From assembly GCA_024195265.1 (NCBI GenBank), contig JAJLRJ010000005.1, positions 35,842,105-35,906,104 of the forward strand: DNA of 64,000 nt, in the 5' to 3' direction. Numbering within the stretch: position 1 is the stretch's first letter; every line of letters starts with the position of its first letter. The position numbers and the translations under genes were made by a program. The notes under the pieces are model-generated. The model ran no database searches and was not told where the DNA came from. It was given only the letters and a program-made list of their open reading frames with translations. This stretch comes from Dendrophyllia cribrosa. Lineage: Eukaryota > Cnidaria > Anthozoa > Scleractinia > Dendrophylliidae. This document shows, piece after piece, positions 53,080 through 63,245 of the stretch.

Positions 53080-54234
53080 ACGGAAATTTAATGAAGTGGA
53101 CGACATTTATCAATAATCTTAATTTAAGTGTATTTTATTTCTAAAATTGCAACCTAAAACATTCGACTCTAAAAATCGGTGGCGATTTTTGTTGCTGCGG
53201 TTTGATTCTCGACGCTCGGTGGCCAATGTGCCAAACGACCCATTGTGGTCGCAAAAAAAAAAAACAACGAACTGAGCGAATGCGCTCGGTGGTTGTGGTC
53301 GCAAACATATACATTAAAAGACATTTATTCACGCTTAGCTTTGTTGTCATTGTTCTTCTTCTTGTACGCGTTAGTTTATTTGGCCTACATATTTCGACTC
53401 CTAATACCTAAATCAAAAGACGCCGAAGACTTACTGCATCGACTAATGAACACATTCCTTCCTCTTTACTACAATACCTCCCAAATTTTTTTTTGGGCAA
53501 TTAAGAAATGTGATGCTTTATAGATCGATCTTTGAACTAGACCATCTGCTCGGAGCACTTTACCTTTCATTAGGAACCACTAGTCATAAAAGTTATTTAC
53601 ACCGCTAAAAGCTACTAGTCATCAAAGTTATTGACACCGCTAAAAGTCGACTTTAATATGGATCTGTTCCTCAAGGGTATACCTCTATATAACATGAATT
53701 TTCGGGTGAAGAACCTTTTATTGAGAGCGTTTTTGATTGGGCGTTGGCGTCAGTTATCCTCTTTATGTCAAAGCACCGTGTTGTCACGATTCAGACATCC
53801 GAGAAAACTGGCTGAGTGTGACCTATCCATCTCCAGTGCTTTGCACTTGCACGGTTTACATTTGCATGGTTTGCACTTGACGGTTTCTCCAGTCATCTTC
53901 ACCAGTGTCCTCGTTAGATTCTATTTTTAGCCGGCACGTTCCTGGTTGAATCCGGTTAGGCGTTCATGACAACCGTGATGGTCTCGGAGTCTGTACCCAC
54001 CACCGCACTTCGGCCTGTCTGGCACTGATCCGTTTCCTACAGCGTGTACCCCGGGACTGGACTTCAGGAGGAAAATCATCTGATGGAATAAGAAAAAAAT
54101 CTTGCACAAAGCATGTCTAAATGAGGAGGATCTGATGAATTGGGCCAGAGGTGCATGCAAAGAAATCTAGGAAATTGGTTTTGCTAACAGTTTCCACATT
54201 TGACGGCGTTAACTTGAAAGCTTTTCCAACAGAA
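53080..54234. other. No gene recognised
   Basis: A tandem-like repeat (GTTATTTACACCGCTAAAAG versus GTTATTGACACCGCTAAAAG) occurs at about 53590-53645. Frames here are short and overlap on both strands; none is recognisable. Confidence 0.4.
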
Positions 54235-54645
54235 GGGAAGGCTAGGACTCAGGCACCGCGCAGGGGGAGGGGCGGGGAAGCTTTAGCCCCCCCTCCCCCG
54301 TTTCACTGTTAAGAAAAAAGATCTATTGATGGACATTTAATTTCAAAACGCTTTGTTGATAAAATCTGCTTTTTTTTAGATCTCAATGAAAAATCAAAAT
54401 AACCAATGGCAGATCGAGTGGATGCGATTAAAAGTGAACATTATGGTCAACAAGCTTCTTCTCGTAAACTCGGCAACCAGCGCAGTTGACGAACGATTGT
54501 TTTCCACAACTCGAAGATTGAAAACCTGTCAGTCTCCGTTACATTTAGACGTTTCGGGACTCCTGTCCCTTCATCCATTTTAGACGACTTACATTCAAAA
54601 TTTCTCGGGGCGGCAGGCCCCGTTCCCCACTACTAAGGAGGCTCA
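54235..54645 (+). pseudogene. hAT transposase C-terminal (dimerisation) relic
   Basis: The frame at 54386-54583 contains NSATSAVDERLFSTTRRLKT, the hAT C-terminal dimerisation signature (S-A-x-x-x-E-R-x-F-S-x-x-R-R-x-K-T) with D-E for the usual A/C-E. Flanking GGGGCGGGG-type and GGCGGCAGGCCCCG-type ends suggest a degenerate internally deleted hAT element. Confidence 0.6.
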
Positions 54646-54702
54646 GACTACTCGGAGACACTAGCTCCTTCGAGCTATTCTAAATCCGAGTTTAAATAAA
54701 GT

Positions 54703-54835
54703 TATATGTATGTATGTATGTATGTATGTTCGTAAGTTAAAGTTAAAGTTAAAGTTAAAGTTAAAGTTAAAGTTATAGTTGGAGTTGAAGTTAAAGTCAA
54801 AGTTAAAGGCCAACAGCGACAACAAAGAAGAGAAA
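54703..54835 (+). repeat. (TATG)n and (GTTAAA)n microsatellites
   Basis: About seven TATG units at 54703-54729, then eight or more GTTAAA hexamers, decaying, to about 54810. Confidence 0.9.
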
Positions 54836-55155
54836 AGGGAAAAAAGTAAACCTGGTAGCTTTTTTTTGTCGCAATTTTACATAAATAAAATATCGAGTGT
54901 TTACCATTTACACGGGAAAACCGGTTGGTCCACGGTTTGTGTAAATGGTACTGAGCAACACTCCAGAAAAGGAAATTCCGTTTGAGATTGCCGTGTACCA
55001 TTTACCACTGATACCAGAAACGAGCTAAGTAACCACGCTTACGCATCAAAACTGGCGCAGGGCCTGGAACTGGTAGATAAAAGAAATTTTACCACAATTC
55101 AAATGGACAGACTGCAAATCACAGTAGTTGCTAAAAATATACATATCTCTGTGTC

Positions 55156-55218
<63 letters not shown>

Positions 55219-55277
55219 AAATCCTATAAATAAATATGTATCCTGCGCAGCGTTAATTGTAGTTACGTGAAAAAGTG
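54836..55277. other. No gene recognised
   Basis: A loosely repeated GTGTACCATTTAC/GTTTACCATTTAC motif pair lies at 54897-55010. No coding feature recognised. It ends at the target duplication of the Penelope complex. Confidence 0.4.
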
Positions 55278-55402
55278 TTAAGTTTAACAAATGAATGGGG
55301 TTAGTTTCTAGAGAAACTGTGGTGCTGCGTCGGTGGGGGGATGAAACACGAGAATTTAGTTTTATCGACTGAGTCGATAAGGTAAATTGACCACCGTAAA
55401 AA

Positions 55403-55451
55403 GATTCAAATAGCTGACGTTTCGAGCGCTAGCCCTTCGTCGGAGCGAATC
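55403..55451 (-). ncRNA. Hammerhead ribozyme-like motif, minus copy
   Basis: Same fold as the other family-1 motifs: GATTCGCT, CCGACGA, A, GGGC-TAGC-GCTC, GAAA, ACGU-type stem III, cleavage expected after GUC, return AGC-TATTT-GAATC. It sits 3' of the minus-strand gene. Confidence 0.7.
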
Positions 55452-55541
55452 AAGGAATTGTGGGTAGTGTGTGGTTTTATATAGTAAGCGGTGGAGCTAC
55501 GCTATTGGTGGAAATTTGGTGACGTGAAAAACAAATGTAGA

Positions 55542-58253
55542 TTAGTTGAATGAAAAGCGTTCGTTGATTCCGTGGGGTTTGAGAGTGCCGATTTGAAAGA
55601 TGATTTTTTGTTCTAGGTTTTTACGGCTTTCTGTGTTACCCTGGTGTAGGGAAAGGCCGCAGATTGTCATGTGTTGTTTAGAATGGTTAGTAAGATTAAA
55701 ATGGCGCGCGACTGGTTTGGATGCGTCTTTGTCATTTTTTTCAACGTCTCGGAGATGTTCACGAAAACGGTCGCCCAGTCTCCTCCCTGTTTCGCCAATG
55801 TATATCTTTTTGCAAAAAGTACATGTAATGCAGTAGATAACATTTACGGAGGTGCATGTAAAACGATCAGTGATTTTAATAGATCGTTTGGGTCCTGTTA
55901 TTTTGTCCGCGTTGTGAATGAAAGGACAAGTGTTACATCGTGTGCGTGTGCATTTGAAAGTTCCCGGTACATCGTCAGATTTCAGTGCGCTCGTAACTAG
56001 AAAGTTGCCTATGTTTTTGTCACGTTTGAATGAAATTAGTGGGGGTTGTGAAAAAATTCTGCCAGTTTCGGGGTCGTTTTGGAGTAATTTGAAATTTTTT
56101 AAAATGATGCTTTTGACTGTGTTGTTGTGTGGGTGGAAAGTGAGGGTGAATGGAATTCTCTCGTTCTCTTCCTTCTGTGGCGTTTGTAGTGCTGACTGTC
56201 TGTCGATCTGTTGTGCACGTTGTTGGCCCGTATTAACAACAGAGTCAGGGTACCCACGTTTCTTGAAAAACTGGCACATTTCTTCTGATTTGTTGGAAAA
56301 ATCAGAGTCATCACTACATAGACGTCGAAGTCTGAGAAATTGAGAATACGGAATGGCGTTTTTAACGTGCGATGGATGTGAGGATGAATGTAACAGATAA
56401 CTGTGGGAATCTGTAGGTTTGTAGTGCACACTTGTGGATAAACTGTTACCGTTGATTGAAATATTAATGTCAAGAAAAGCGACTGAGGTTTCGGAAATTT
56501 CCCAGGTATATTTTAGAGCTGGATGAAAAGTATTGACAGAAGTTATGAATTGATTAAGTTCCTCTTTACTGGAAGAGGTAGCGCCAATGCAATCATCGAT
56601 GTAACGGCCGTAGAGTTCGGGTTTGGTTCCGTGGTACTGATTAAAAAATTTGTCTTCGATGTGGCCTACAAAAAGGTTAGCGTAGCTTGGTCCCATTTTG
56701 GTGCCCATGGCGACTCCATTTACTTGTTTGTAGTAGTTTTGGGAAAATGAAAAACAGTTAAGTGTCAAAACTAATTCGGCTAAGCGGAGCAGTGTTTCTG
56801 AGCTTGGGTTTTGAATGGAGCGCTGGTCGAAAAAATATTTTAGTGCTTGAAGTCCTTCGTCATTGGGGATGACGGTATATAAAGAGGTAATGTCCATAGT
56901 GAAAATTAATTTGTTTTCGCTGGCAAAACTGAAATCCCGGAAAATTTCGAGTGCGTGATTGGTGTCCTTAATGTACGAGGGTAGTGATTTGACAATGGGG
57001 GCCATGATTTTGTCTAAATAGCTAGAAATTAGTTCGGTAGGACAGCTACAAGCGGAAACAATGGGTCGGCCCGGATTGTTTGGTTTATGAATTTTAGGTT
57101 TGAAATAAACGCGTGAGGTTCTAGGAGTAGTGATGATGAGATTGTTGGCGGTAACTGGTAATTGTTGTTTAGTAATGAGGTCTTGGATAGTTTCTTTGAC
57201 AATTTTTTGGTTGGTAGAAGTGAGATCTTTATCAACTTTGGCATAGAAAGCGGTGTCAGAAAGTTGCCGAAAAGCCTCTTGTCGGTAAAGGTCGGTCCGC
57301 CAAACAACTACCGCCCCGCCTTTGTCGGCCGCTTTGATAACAATGTCGCGTCGTTTGCTAAGACTTTTGAGCGCTGCCCATTCTCCTGTTGAAAGGTTGG
57401 AAATTTTGGTGTGGCGGTTAAATTTAAGTTTTTGGACATCGTGACGACATTTTTTGACGAAAAAATCTAGAGAAGAAAACTGGCCCTCTGGGGGAGTCCA
57501 TTTTGATTTGCGAACGTTGAGTGTTTCAAAAACATCTTTTTCCGAGGTGTTAGAATTGTCTTCTTTGTCGTGGAAAAAAGCTCTTAATTGCACGCGGCGA
57601 AGGAATTTTTCAACATCGTGTTTGACTGAAAATTCGTCGGTTTGTTTCGCTATAGGAACAAAGTTTAAACCTTTACTAAGAACGGACCTCTCTGGGTTAG
57701 AAAGCGGCAAATTTTCCGGAATGGTAACGACGCCATTGTGACTATCGAATGAATGGTCGCCGGATAATTGAGGACCTATTAACTGTTCAAGTTTTTGGGT
57801 CTTGATTTGGTTAAGGCTGTTGAACAGTTTAGCATTGAGTTCTTGAATTTTAGCGCGAATTGATTGTACTAAGACAGCTGGACAAATTTTGGAAAGTTCG
57901 GAACGGTATTGGATAATTTCCTTTTCGAGATTGTTACGTTTAAGGCACATAGCTCTGATAGTGATCCTCATAATATTACGCGAGAAAGAATTTTGGGCAT
58001 GGTGAATTTCGTGGAAATATTGTTGATTGGAATCAGAGAATGTAGAAGCGTGAAAATTTGAACGAAACCCTTTAGGAATGACTTTGGATTGGAGGCAACG
58101 GCCGATGAAATTGATGTGACTACAGAACCTAGTTTTGGTAAAGATGTGAGTGGCTAAACGAAAGGCTAAATTAGTGGAAATGGGGGGAAAAGGAATAAGA
58201 TAACTTACGATTTCCTGGCGTAGCTCCTTGGTGAGTGTCTTGAGGTTAGGCAT
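55542..58253 (-). CDS. Penelope-like RT with GIY-YIG endonuclease (minus copy), 903 aa
   Basis: Self-contained retroelement enzyme: it reverse-transcribes its RNA at a nick made by its own endonuclease. Protein identical to the plus copy. RT motifs: VIKAADKGGAVVVW, KIHKPNNPGRPIVS, motif A FTMDITSLY (D454), motif B NGVAMGTKMGP, motif C YIDD (551-554), WEISETSVAFLDI. Then a cysteine-rich linker (C-T-R-T-R-C-N-T-C) and GIY-YIG: IYC (Y807), YIGETGRRLGDRFREH (Y818, R831, E832, H833) and LEQKI (E881). Uninterrupted, intronless, full length for the family. Start: the ATG at 58253 is preceded by the conserved 5' leader. Confidence 0.95.
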   Translation of the reverse strand: MPNLKTLTKELRQEIVSYLIPFPPISTNLAFRLATHIFTKTRFCSHINFIGRCLQSKVIPKGFRSNFHASTFSDSNQQYFHEIHHAQNSFSRNIMRITIRAMCLKRNNLEKEIIQYRSELSKICPAVLVQSIRAKIQELNAKLFNSLNQIKTQKLEQLIGPQLSGDHSFDSHNGVVTIPENLPLSNPERSVLSKGLNFVPIAKQTDEFSVKHDVEKFLRRVQLRAFFHDKEDNSNTSEKDVFETLNVRKSKWTPPEGQFSSLDFFVKKCRHDVQKLKFNRHTKISNLSTGEWAALKSLSKRRDIVIKAADKGGAVVVWRTDLYRQEAFRQLSDTAFYAKVDKDLTSTNQKIVKETIQDLITKQQLPVTANNLIITTPRTSRVYFKPKIHKPNNPGRPIVSACSCPTELISSYLDKIMAPIVKSLPSYIKDTNHALEIFRDFSFASENKLIFTMDITSLYTVIPNDEGLQALKYFFDQRSIQNPSSETLLRLAELVLTLNCFSFSQNYYKQVNGVAMGTKMGPSYANLFVGHIEDKFFNQYHGTKPELYGRYIDDCIGATSSSKEELNQFITSVNTFHPALKYTWEISETSVAFLDINISINGNSLSTSVHYKPTDSHSYLLHSSSHPSHVKNAIPYSQFLRLRRLCSDDSDFSNKSEEMCQFFKKRGYPDSVVNTGQQRAQQIDRQSALQTPQKEENERIPFTLTFHPHNNTVKSIILKNFKLLQNDPETGRIFSQPPLISFKRDKNIGNFLVTSALKSDDVPGTFKCTRTRCNTCPFIHNADKITGPKRSIKITDRFTCTSVNVIYCITCTFCKKIYIGETGRRLGDRFREHLRDVEKNDKDASKPVARHFNLTNHSKQHMTICGLSLHQGNTESRKNLEQKIIFQIGTLKPHGINERFSFN

Positions 58254-58375
58254 CGTTGTCTTCGGTTCGTTCGGTGAGAAAGCTGTTGAGTAAGAAATAT
58301 TGATGTAAAAAGTTAATGGTCGCAGCGAATAAACAACAAATGAATGGGGTTAGTTTCTAGAGAAACTGTGGTGCT

Positions 58376-59413
58376 ACCTCTTCCAGTAAAGAGGAACTTA
58401 ATCAATTCATAACTTCTGTCAATACTTTTCATCCAGCTCTAAAATATACCTGGGAAATTTCCGAAACCTCAGTCGCTTTTCTTGACATTAATATTTCAAT
58501 CAACGGTAACAGTTTATCCACAAGTGTGCACTACAAACCTACAGATTCCCACAGTTATCTGTTACATTCATCCTCACATCCATCGCACGTTAAAAACGCC
58601 ATTCCGTATTCTCAATTTCTCAGACTTCGACGTCTATGTAGTGATGACTCTGATTTTTCCAACAAATCAGAAGAAATGTGCCAGTTTTTCAAGAAACGTG
58701 GGTACCCTGACTCTGTTGTTAATACGGGCCAACAACGTGCACAACAGATCGACAGACAGTCAGCACTACAAACGCCACAGAAGGAAGAGAACGAGAGAAT
58801 TCCATTCACCCTCACTTTCCACCCACACAACAACACAGTCAAAAGCATCATTTTAAAAAATTTCAAATTACTCCAAAACGACCCCGAAACTGGCAGAATT
58901 TTTTCACAACCCCCACTAATTTCATTCAAACGTGACAAAAACATAGGCAACTTTCTAGTTACGAGCGCACTGAAATCTGACGATGTACCGGGAACTTTCA
59001 AATGCACACGCACACGATGTAACACTTGTCCTTTCATTCACAACGCGGACAAAATAACAGGACCCAAACGATCTATTAAAATCACTGATCGTTTTACATG
59101 CACCTCCGTAAATGTTATCTACTGCATTACATGTACTTTTTGCAAAAAGATATACATTGGCGAAACAGGGAGGAGACTGGGCGACCGTTTTCGTGAACAT
59201 CTCCGAGACGTTGAAAAAAATGACAAAGACGCATCCAAACCAGTCGCGCGCCATTTTAATCTTACTAACCATTCTAAACAACACATGACAATCTGCGGCC
59301 TTTCCCTACACCAGGGTAACACAGAAAGCCGTAAAAACCTAGAACAAAAAATCATCTTTCAAATCGGCACTCTCAAACCCCACGGAATCAACGAACGCTT
59401 TTCATTCAACTAA
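58376..59413 (+). pseudogene. Penelope-like element, 5'-truncated middle copy
   Basis: Begins inside the gene just after YIDDCIGA (ACCTCTTCCAGTAAAGAGG) and runs to the normal stop codon, so it keeps the RT thumb, cysteine linker and GIY-YIG domain (from the first ATG at 58526, 295 residues). The 5' joint to the minus-strand leader of the first copy is at GCT, present in both partners. At 58507 it has T like the minus copy, where the plus copy has C (61556). Confidence 0.93.
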
Positions 59414-59503
59414 TCTACATTTGTTTTTCACGTCACCAAATTTCCACCAATAGCGTAGCTCCACCGCTTACTATATAAAACCACACACTACCCACAATTC
59501 CTT

Positions 59504-59552
59504 GATTCGCTCCGACGAAGGGCTAGCGCTCGAAACGTCAGCTATTTGAATC
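59504..59552 (+). ncRNA. Hammerhead ribozyme-like motif between truncated and full plus copies
   Basis: GATTCGCT (59504-59511), CCGACGA (59512-59518), A, stem II 59520-59531, GAAA, GUC with expected cleavage after 59539, return stem to 59552. Its place between two tandem plus-strand genes is where a tandem transcript would be cut into units. Confidence 0.72.
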
Positions 59553-59750
59553 TTTTTACGGTGGTCAATTTACCTTATCGACTCAGTCGATAAAACTAAA
59601 TTCTCGTGTTTCATCCCCCCACCGACGCAGCACCACAGTTTCTCTAGAAACTAACCCCATTCATTTGTTGTTTATTCGCTGCGACCATTAACTTTTTACA
59701 TCAATATTTCTTACTCAACAGCTTTCTCACCGAACGAACCGAAGACAACG

Positions 59751-62462
59751 ATGCCTAACCTCAAGACACTCACCAAGGAGCTACGCCAGGAAATCGTAAG
59801 TTATCTTATTCCTTTTCCCCCCATTTCCACTAATTTAGCCTTTCGTTTAGCCACTCACATCTTTACCAAAACTAGGTTCTGTAGTCACATCAATTTCATC
59901 GGCCGTTGCCTCCAATCCAAAGTCATTCCTAAAGGGTTTCGTTCAAATTTTCACGCTTCTACATTCTCTGATTCCAATCAACAATATTTCCACGAAATTC
60001 ACCATGCCCAAAATTCTTTCTCGCGTAATATTATGAGGATCACTATCAGAGCTATGTGCCTTAAACGTAACAATCTCGAAAAGGAAATTATCCAATACCG
60101 TTCCGAACTTTCCAAAATTTGTCCAGCTGTCTTAGTACAATCAATTCGCGCTAAAATTCAAGAACTCAATGCTAAACTGTTCAACAGCCTTAACCAAATC
60201 AAGACCCAAAAACTTGAACAGTTAATAGGTCCTCAATTATCCGGCGACCATTCATTCGATAGTCACAATGGCGTCGTTACCATTCCGGAAAATTTGCCGC
60301 TTTCTAACCCAGAGAGGTCCGTTCTTAGTAAAGGTTTAAACTTTGTTCCTATAGCGAAACAAACCGACGAATTTTCAGTCAAACACGATGTTGAAAAATT
60401 CCTTCGCCGCGTGCAATTAAGAGCTTTTTTCCACGACAAAGAAGACAATTCTAACACCTCGGAAAAAGATGTTTTTGAAACACTCAACGTTCGCAAATCA
60501 AAATGGACTCCCCCAGAGGGCCAGTTTTCTTCTCTAGATTTTTTCGTCAAAAAATGTCGTCACGATGTCCAAAAACTTAAATTTAACCGCCACACCAAAA
60601 TTTCCAACCTTTCAACAGGAGAATGGGCAGCGCTCAAAAGTCTTAGCAAACGACGCGACATTGTTATCAAAGCGGCCGACAAAGGCGGGGCGGTAGTTGT
60701 TTGGCGGACCGACCTTTACCGACAAGAGGCTTTTCGGCAACTTTCTGACACCGCTTTCTATGCCAAAGTTGATAAAGATCTCACTTCTACCAACCAAAAA
60801 ATTGTCAAAGAAACTATCCAAGACCTCATTACTAAACAACAATTACCAGTTACCGCCAACAATCTCATCATCACTACTCCTAGAACCTCACGCGTTTATT
60901 TCAAACCTAAAATTCATAAACCAAACAATCCGGGCCGACCCATTGTTTCCGCTTGTAGCTGTCCTACCGAACTAATTTCTAGCTATTTAGACAAAATCAT
61001 GGCCCCCATTGTCAAATCACTACCCTCGTACATTAAGGACACCAATCACGCACTCGAAATTTTCCGGGATTTCAGTTTTGCCAGCGAAAACAAATTAATT
61101 TTCACTATGGACATTACCTCTTTATATACCGTCATCCCCAATGACGAAGGACTTCAAGCACTAAAATATTTTTTCGACCAGCGCTCCATTCAAAACCCAA
61201 GCTCAGAAACACTGCTCCGCTTAGCCGAATTAGTTTTGACACTTAACTGTTTTTCATTTTCCCAAAACTACTACAAACAAGTAAATGGAGTCGCCATGGG
61301 CACCAAAATGGGACCAAGCTACGCTAACCTTTTTGTAGGCCACATCGAAGACAAATTTTTTAATCAGTACCACGGAACCAAACCCGAACTCTACGGCCGT
61401 TACATCGATGATTGCATTGGCGCTACCTCTTCCAGTAAAGAGGAACTTAATCAATTCATAACTTCTGTCAATACTTTTCATCCAGCTCTAAAATATACCT
61501 GGGAAATTTCCGAAACCTCAGTCGCTTTTCTTGACATTAATATTTCAATCAACGGCAACAGTTTATCCACAAGTGTGCACTACAAACCTACAGATTCCCA
61601 CAGTTATCTGTTACATTCATCCTCACATCCATCGCACGTTAAAAACGCCATTCCGTATTCTCAATTTCTCAGACTTCGACGTCTATGTAGTGATGACTCT
61701 GATTTTTCCAACAAATCAGAAGAAATGTGCCAGTTTTTCAAGAAACGTGGGTACCCTGACTCTGTTGTTAATACGGGCCAACAACGTGCACAACAGATCG
61801 ACAGACAGTCAGCACTACAAACGCCACAGAAGGAAGAGAACGAGAGAATTCCATTCACCCTCACTTTCCACCCACACAACAACACAGTCAAAAGCATCAT
61901 TTTAAAAAATTTCAAATTACTCCAAAACGACCCCGAAACTGGCAGAATTTTTTCACAACCCCCACTAATTTCATTCAAACGTGACAAAAACATAGGCAAC
62001 TTTCTAGTTACGAGCGCACTGAAATCTGACGATGTACCGGGAACTTTCAAATGCACACGCACACGATGTAACACTTGTCCTTTCATTCACAACGCGGACA
62101 AAATAACAGGACCCAAACGATCTATTAAAATCACTGATCGTTTTACATGCACCTCCGTAAATGTTATCTACTGCATTACATGTACTTTTTGCAAAAAGAT
62201 ATACATTGGCGAAACAGGGAGGAGACTGGGCGACCGTTTTCGTGAACATCTCCGAGACGTTGAAAAAAATGACAAAGACGCATCCAAACCAGTCGCGCGC
62301 CATTTTAATCTTACTAACCATTCTAAACAACACATGACAATCTGCGGCCTTTCCCTACACCAGGGTAACACAGAAAGCCGTAAAAACCTAGAACAAAAAA
62401 TCATCTTTCAAATCGGCACTCTCAAACCCCACGGAATCAACGAACGCTTTTCATTCAACTAA
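59751..62462 (+). CDS. Penelope-like RT with GIY-YIG endonuclease (plus copy), 903 aa
   Basis: Intact duplicate of the minus-strand gene with the same protein; one synonymous change (GGT to GGC at 61556) noted. Palm catalytic aspartates D454, D553 and D554 are all present, as are the GIY-YIG residues Y807, Y818, R831 and E881. The N-terminal about 200 residues are helical, before the RT. The 5' leader (59628-59750) includes the pseudo-LTR tail and ends CCGAAGACAACG before the ATG. With a complete ORF, hammerhead-like motifs on both sides and fresh target duplication, this copy is probably competent. Confidence 0.95.
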   Translation: MPNLKTLTKELRQEIVSYLIPFPPISTNLAFRLATHIFTKTRFCSHINFIGRCLQSKVIPKGFRSNFHASTFSDSNQQYFHEIHHAQNSFSRNIMRITIRAMCLKRNNLEKEIIQYRSELSKICPAVLVQSIRAKIQELNAKLFNSLNQIKTQKLEQLIGPQLSGDHSFDSHNGVVTIPENLPLSNPERSVLSKGLNFVPIAKQTDEFSVKHDVEKFLRRVQLRAFFHDKEDNSNTSEKDVFETLNVRKSKWTPPEGQFSSLDFFVKKCRHDVQKLKFNRHTKISNLSTGEWAALKSLSKRRDIVIKAADKGGAVVVWRTDLYRQEAFRQLSDTAFYAKVDKDLTSTNQKIVKETIQDLITKQQLPVTANNLIITTPRTSRVYFKPKIHKPNNPGRPIVSACSCPTELISSYLDKIMAPIVKSLPSYIKDTNHALEIFRDFSFASENKLIFTMDITSLYTVIPNDEGLQALKYFFDQRSIQNPSSETLLRLAELVLTLNCFSFSQNYYKQVNGVAMGTKMGPSYANLFVGHIEDKFFNQYHGTKPELYGRYIDDCIGATSSSKEELNQFITSVNTFHPALKYTWEISETSVAFLDINISINGNSLSTSVHYKPTDSHSYLLHSSSHPSHVKNAIPYSQFLRLRRLCSDDSDFSNKSEEMCQFFKKRGYPDSVVNTGQQRAQQIDRQSALQTPQKEENERIPFTLTFHPHNNTVKSIILKNFKLLQNDPETGRIFSQPPLISFKRDKNIGNFLVTSALKSDDVPGTFKCTRTRCNTCPFIHNADKITGPKRSIKITDRFTCTSVNVIYCITCTFCKKIYIGETGRRLGDRFREHLRDVEKNDKDASKPVARHFNLTNHSKQHMTICGLSLHQGNTESRKNLEQKIIFQIGTLKPHGINERFSFN

Positions 62463-62552
62463 TCTACATTTGTTTTTCACGTCACCAAATTTCCACCAAT
62501 AGCGTAGCTCCACCGCTTACTATATAAAACCACACACTACCCACAATTCCTT

Positions 62553-62601
62553 GATTCGCTCCGACGAAGGGCTAGCGCTCGAAACGTCAGCTATTTGAAT
62601 C
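62553..62601 (+). ncRNA. Hammerhead ribozyme-like motif 3' of the full plus copy
   Basis: Stem I GATTCGCT 62553-62560, core 62561-62567, stem II GGGC 62569-62572 with GCTC 62577-62580, GAAA 62581-62584, GUC to 62588 (expected cleavage), return AGC 62589-62591, bulge TATTT, GAATC 62597-62601. The core has C where the consensus has U4. Confidence 0.72.
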
Positions 62602-62663
62602 TTTTTACGGTGGTCAATTTACCTTATCGACTCAGTCGATAAAACTAAATTCTCGTGTTAAGT

Positions 62664-63245
62664 TTAACGCTGTAAAAAGTGTTAAAAATGAAACTAGACG
62701 TTTCGGCAATGCTGCCTTCATCAGTAGTAAAAATGTGTTCGTTGCTAACGTGTGCGAAAATTCAAAAAATTCAAATTCACGCGCGCCGAAGAAAAGCGCG
62801 CGCAAGGCTAGCATACGAGTTAATTATGAAAAGCCAAAGTCTTGGTTCAAACCACTCGGCGCCAAAGTCTTGTAATTGAAAATGAACCGCATTTCTTCGC
62901 GTCTTCTCCTGATCTGGTCACCTAGATTCGCTTTAATCACCGCTACCATCATGTCGCTGAGGTTGTGGTTTGGTCTCGTAAAATGTTCAGGCACTGGCTG
63001 CGCAACTTTCTTTTTGATCACATCCAATCGGTGTTCACGGAAGCGGTCTCCAAGACGACGGCCCGTCTCGCCAATGTAGACAATTGCAGGGCATTTACGG
63101 CATGAAATGCAATAAGCCAATTGGCTTGTGATGCACGTATAATGTCCCGAGATCTTGATGTGTCCATTTGTAGTTCTAATACTGTCACTGGAATTGATAA
63201 AAGGACAGGTACGGCAGTCACGTCGGTTGCATGGAAACGTACCCG
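62664..63245 (-). mobile_element. Penelope family 2, inverted GIY-YIG end with terminal repeat
   Basis: A distinct, diverged family. Minus strand from about 63245 reads GTFPCNRRDCRTCPFI, YCISCRKCPAIVYIGETGRR then LGDRFREH, ending QDFGFS-stop at 62824. This is the cysteine linker plus GIY-YIG domain only, followed by a 3' terminal region with its own hammerhead motif. RT part absent. Abuts family 1's target duplication on the left and a plus-strand family-2 RT on the right. Confidence 0.85.
62693..62728 (-). ncRNA. Hammerhead ribozyme-like motif, Penelope family 2
   Basis: Minus strand: stem I ACTA, perfect core CUGAUGA (62718-62724), an A, stem II GGCA-loop GCAU-UGCC, GAAA, ACGU-type stem III, GUC cleavage site, return UAGU. 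All canonical core bases are present, unlike the family-1 motifs. Confidence 0.8.

Larger units (their letters stand above)
55289..62657. mobile_element. Compound Penelope-like element: inverted full copies plus truncated copy
   Basis: Structure: minus-strand terminal repeat and full gene (55289-58376), abrupt joint to a plus-strand 5'-truncated copy (58376-59413), pseudo-LTR with hammerhead motif, then a full plus-strand gene and terminal repeat to 62657. Both outer edges carry TTAAGTTTAAC (55278-55288 and 62658-62668), a single target duplication for the whole 7.4 kb. Inverted arms of about 3.0 kb (55350-58376 against 59628-62657) appear almost identical; I found one base difference in the coding part. 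Confidence 0.93.

Noticed and set aside
53141..53523. Several overlapping frames with a hydrophobic stretch
   Set aside because: Short, on both strands, no domain, no splice or start evidence.
56099..56473. 124-residue frame present in all Penelope copies
   Set aside because: An overlapping +1 frame of the RT/GIY-YIG gene; conservation follows from the recent duplication.
55600..57741. Many 75-141-residue frames opposite the Penelope gene
   Set aside because: Antisense shadows of the 903-codon gene, repeated identically in the plus copy because the DNA is duplicated.
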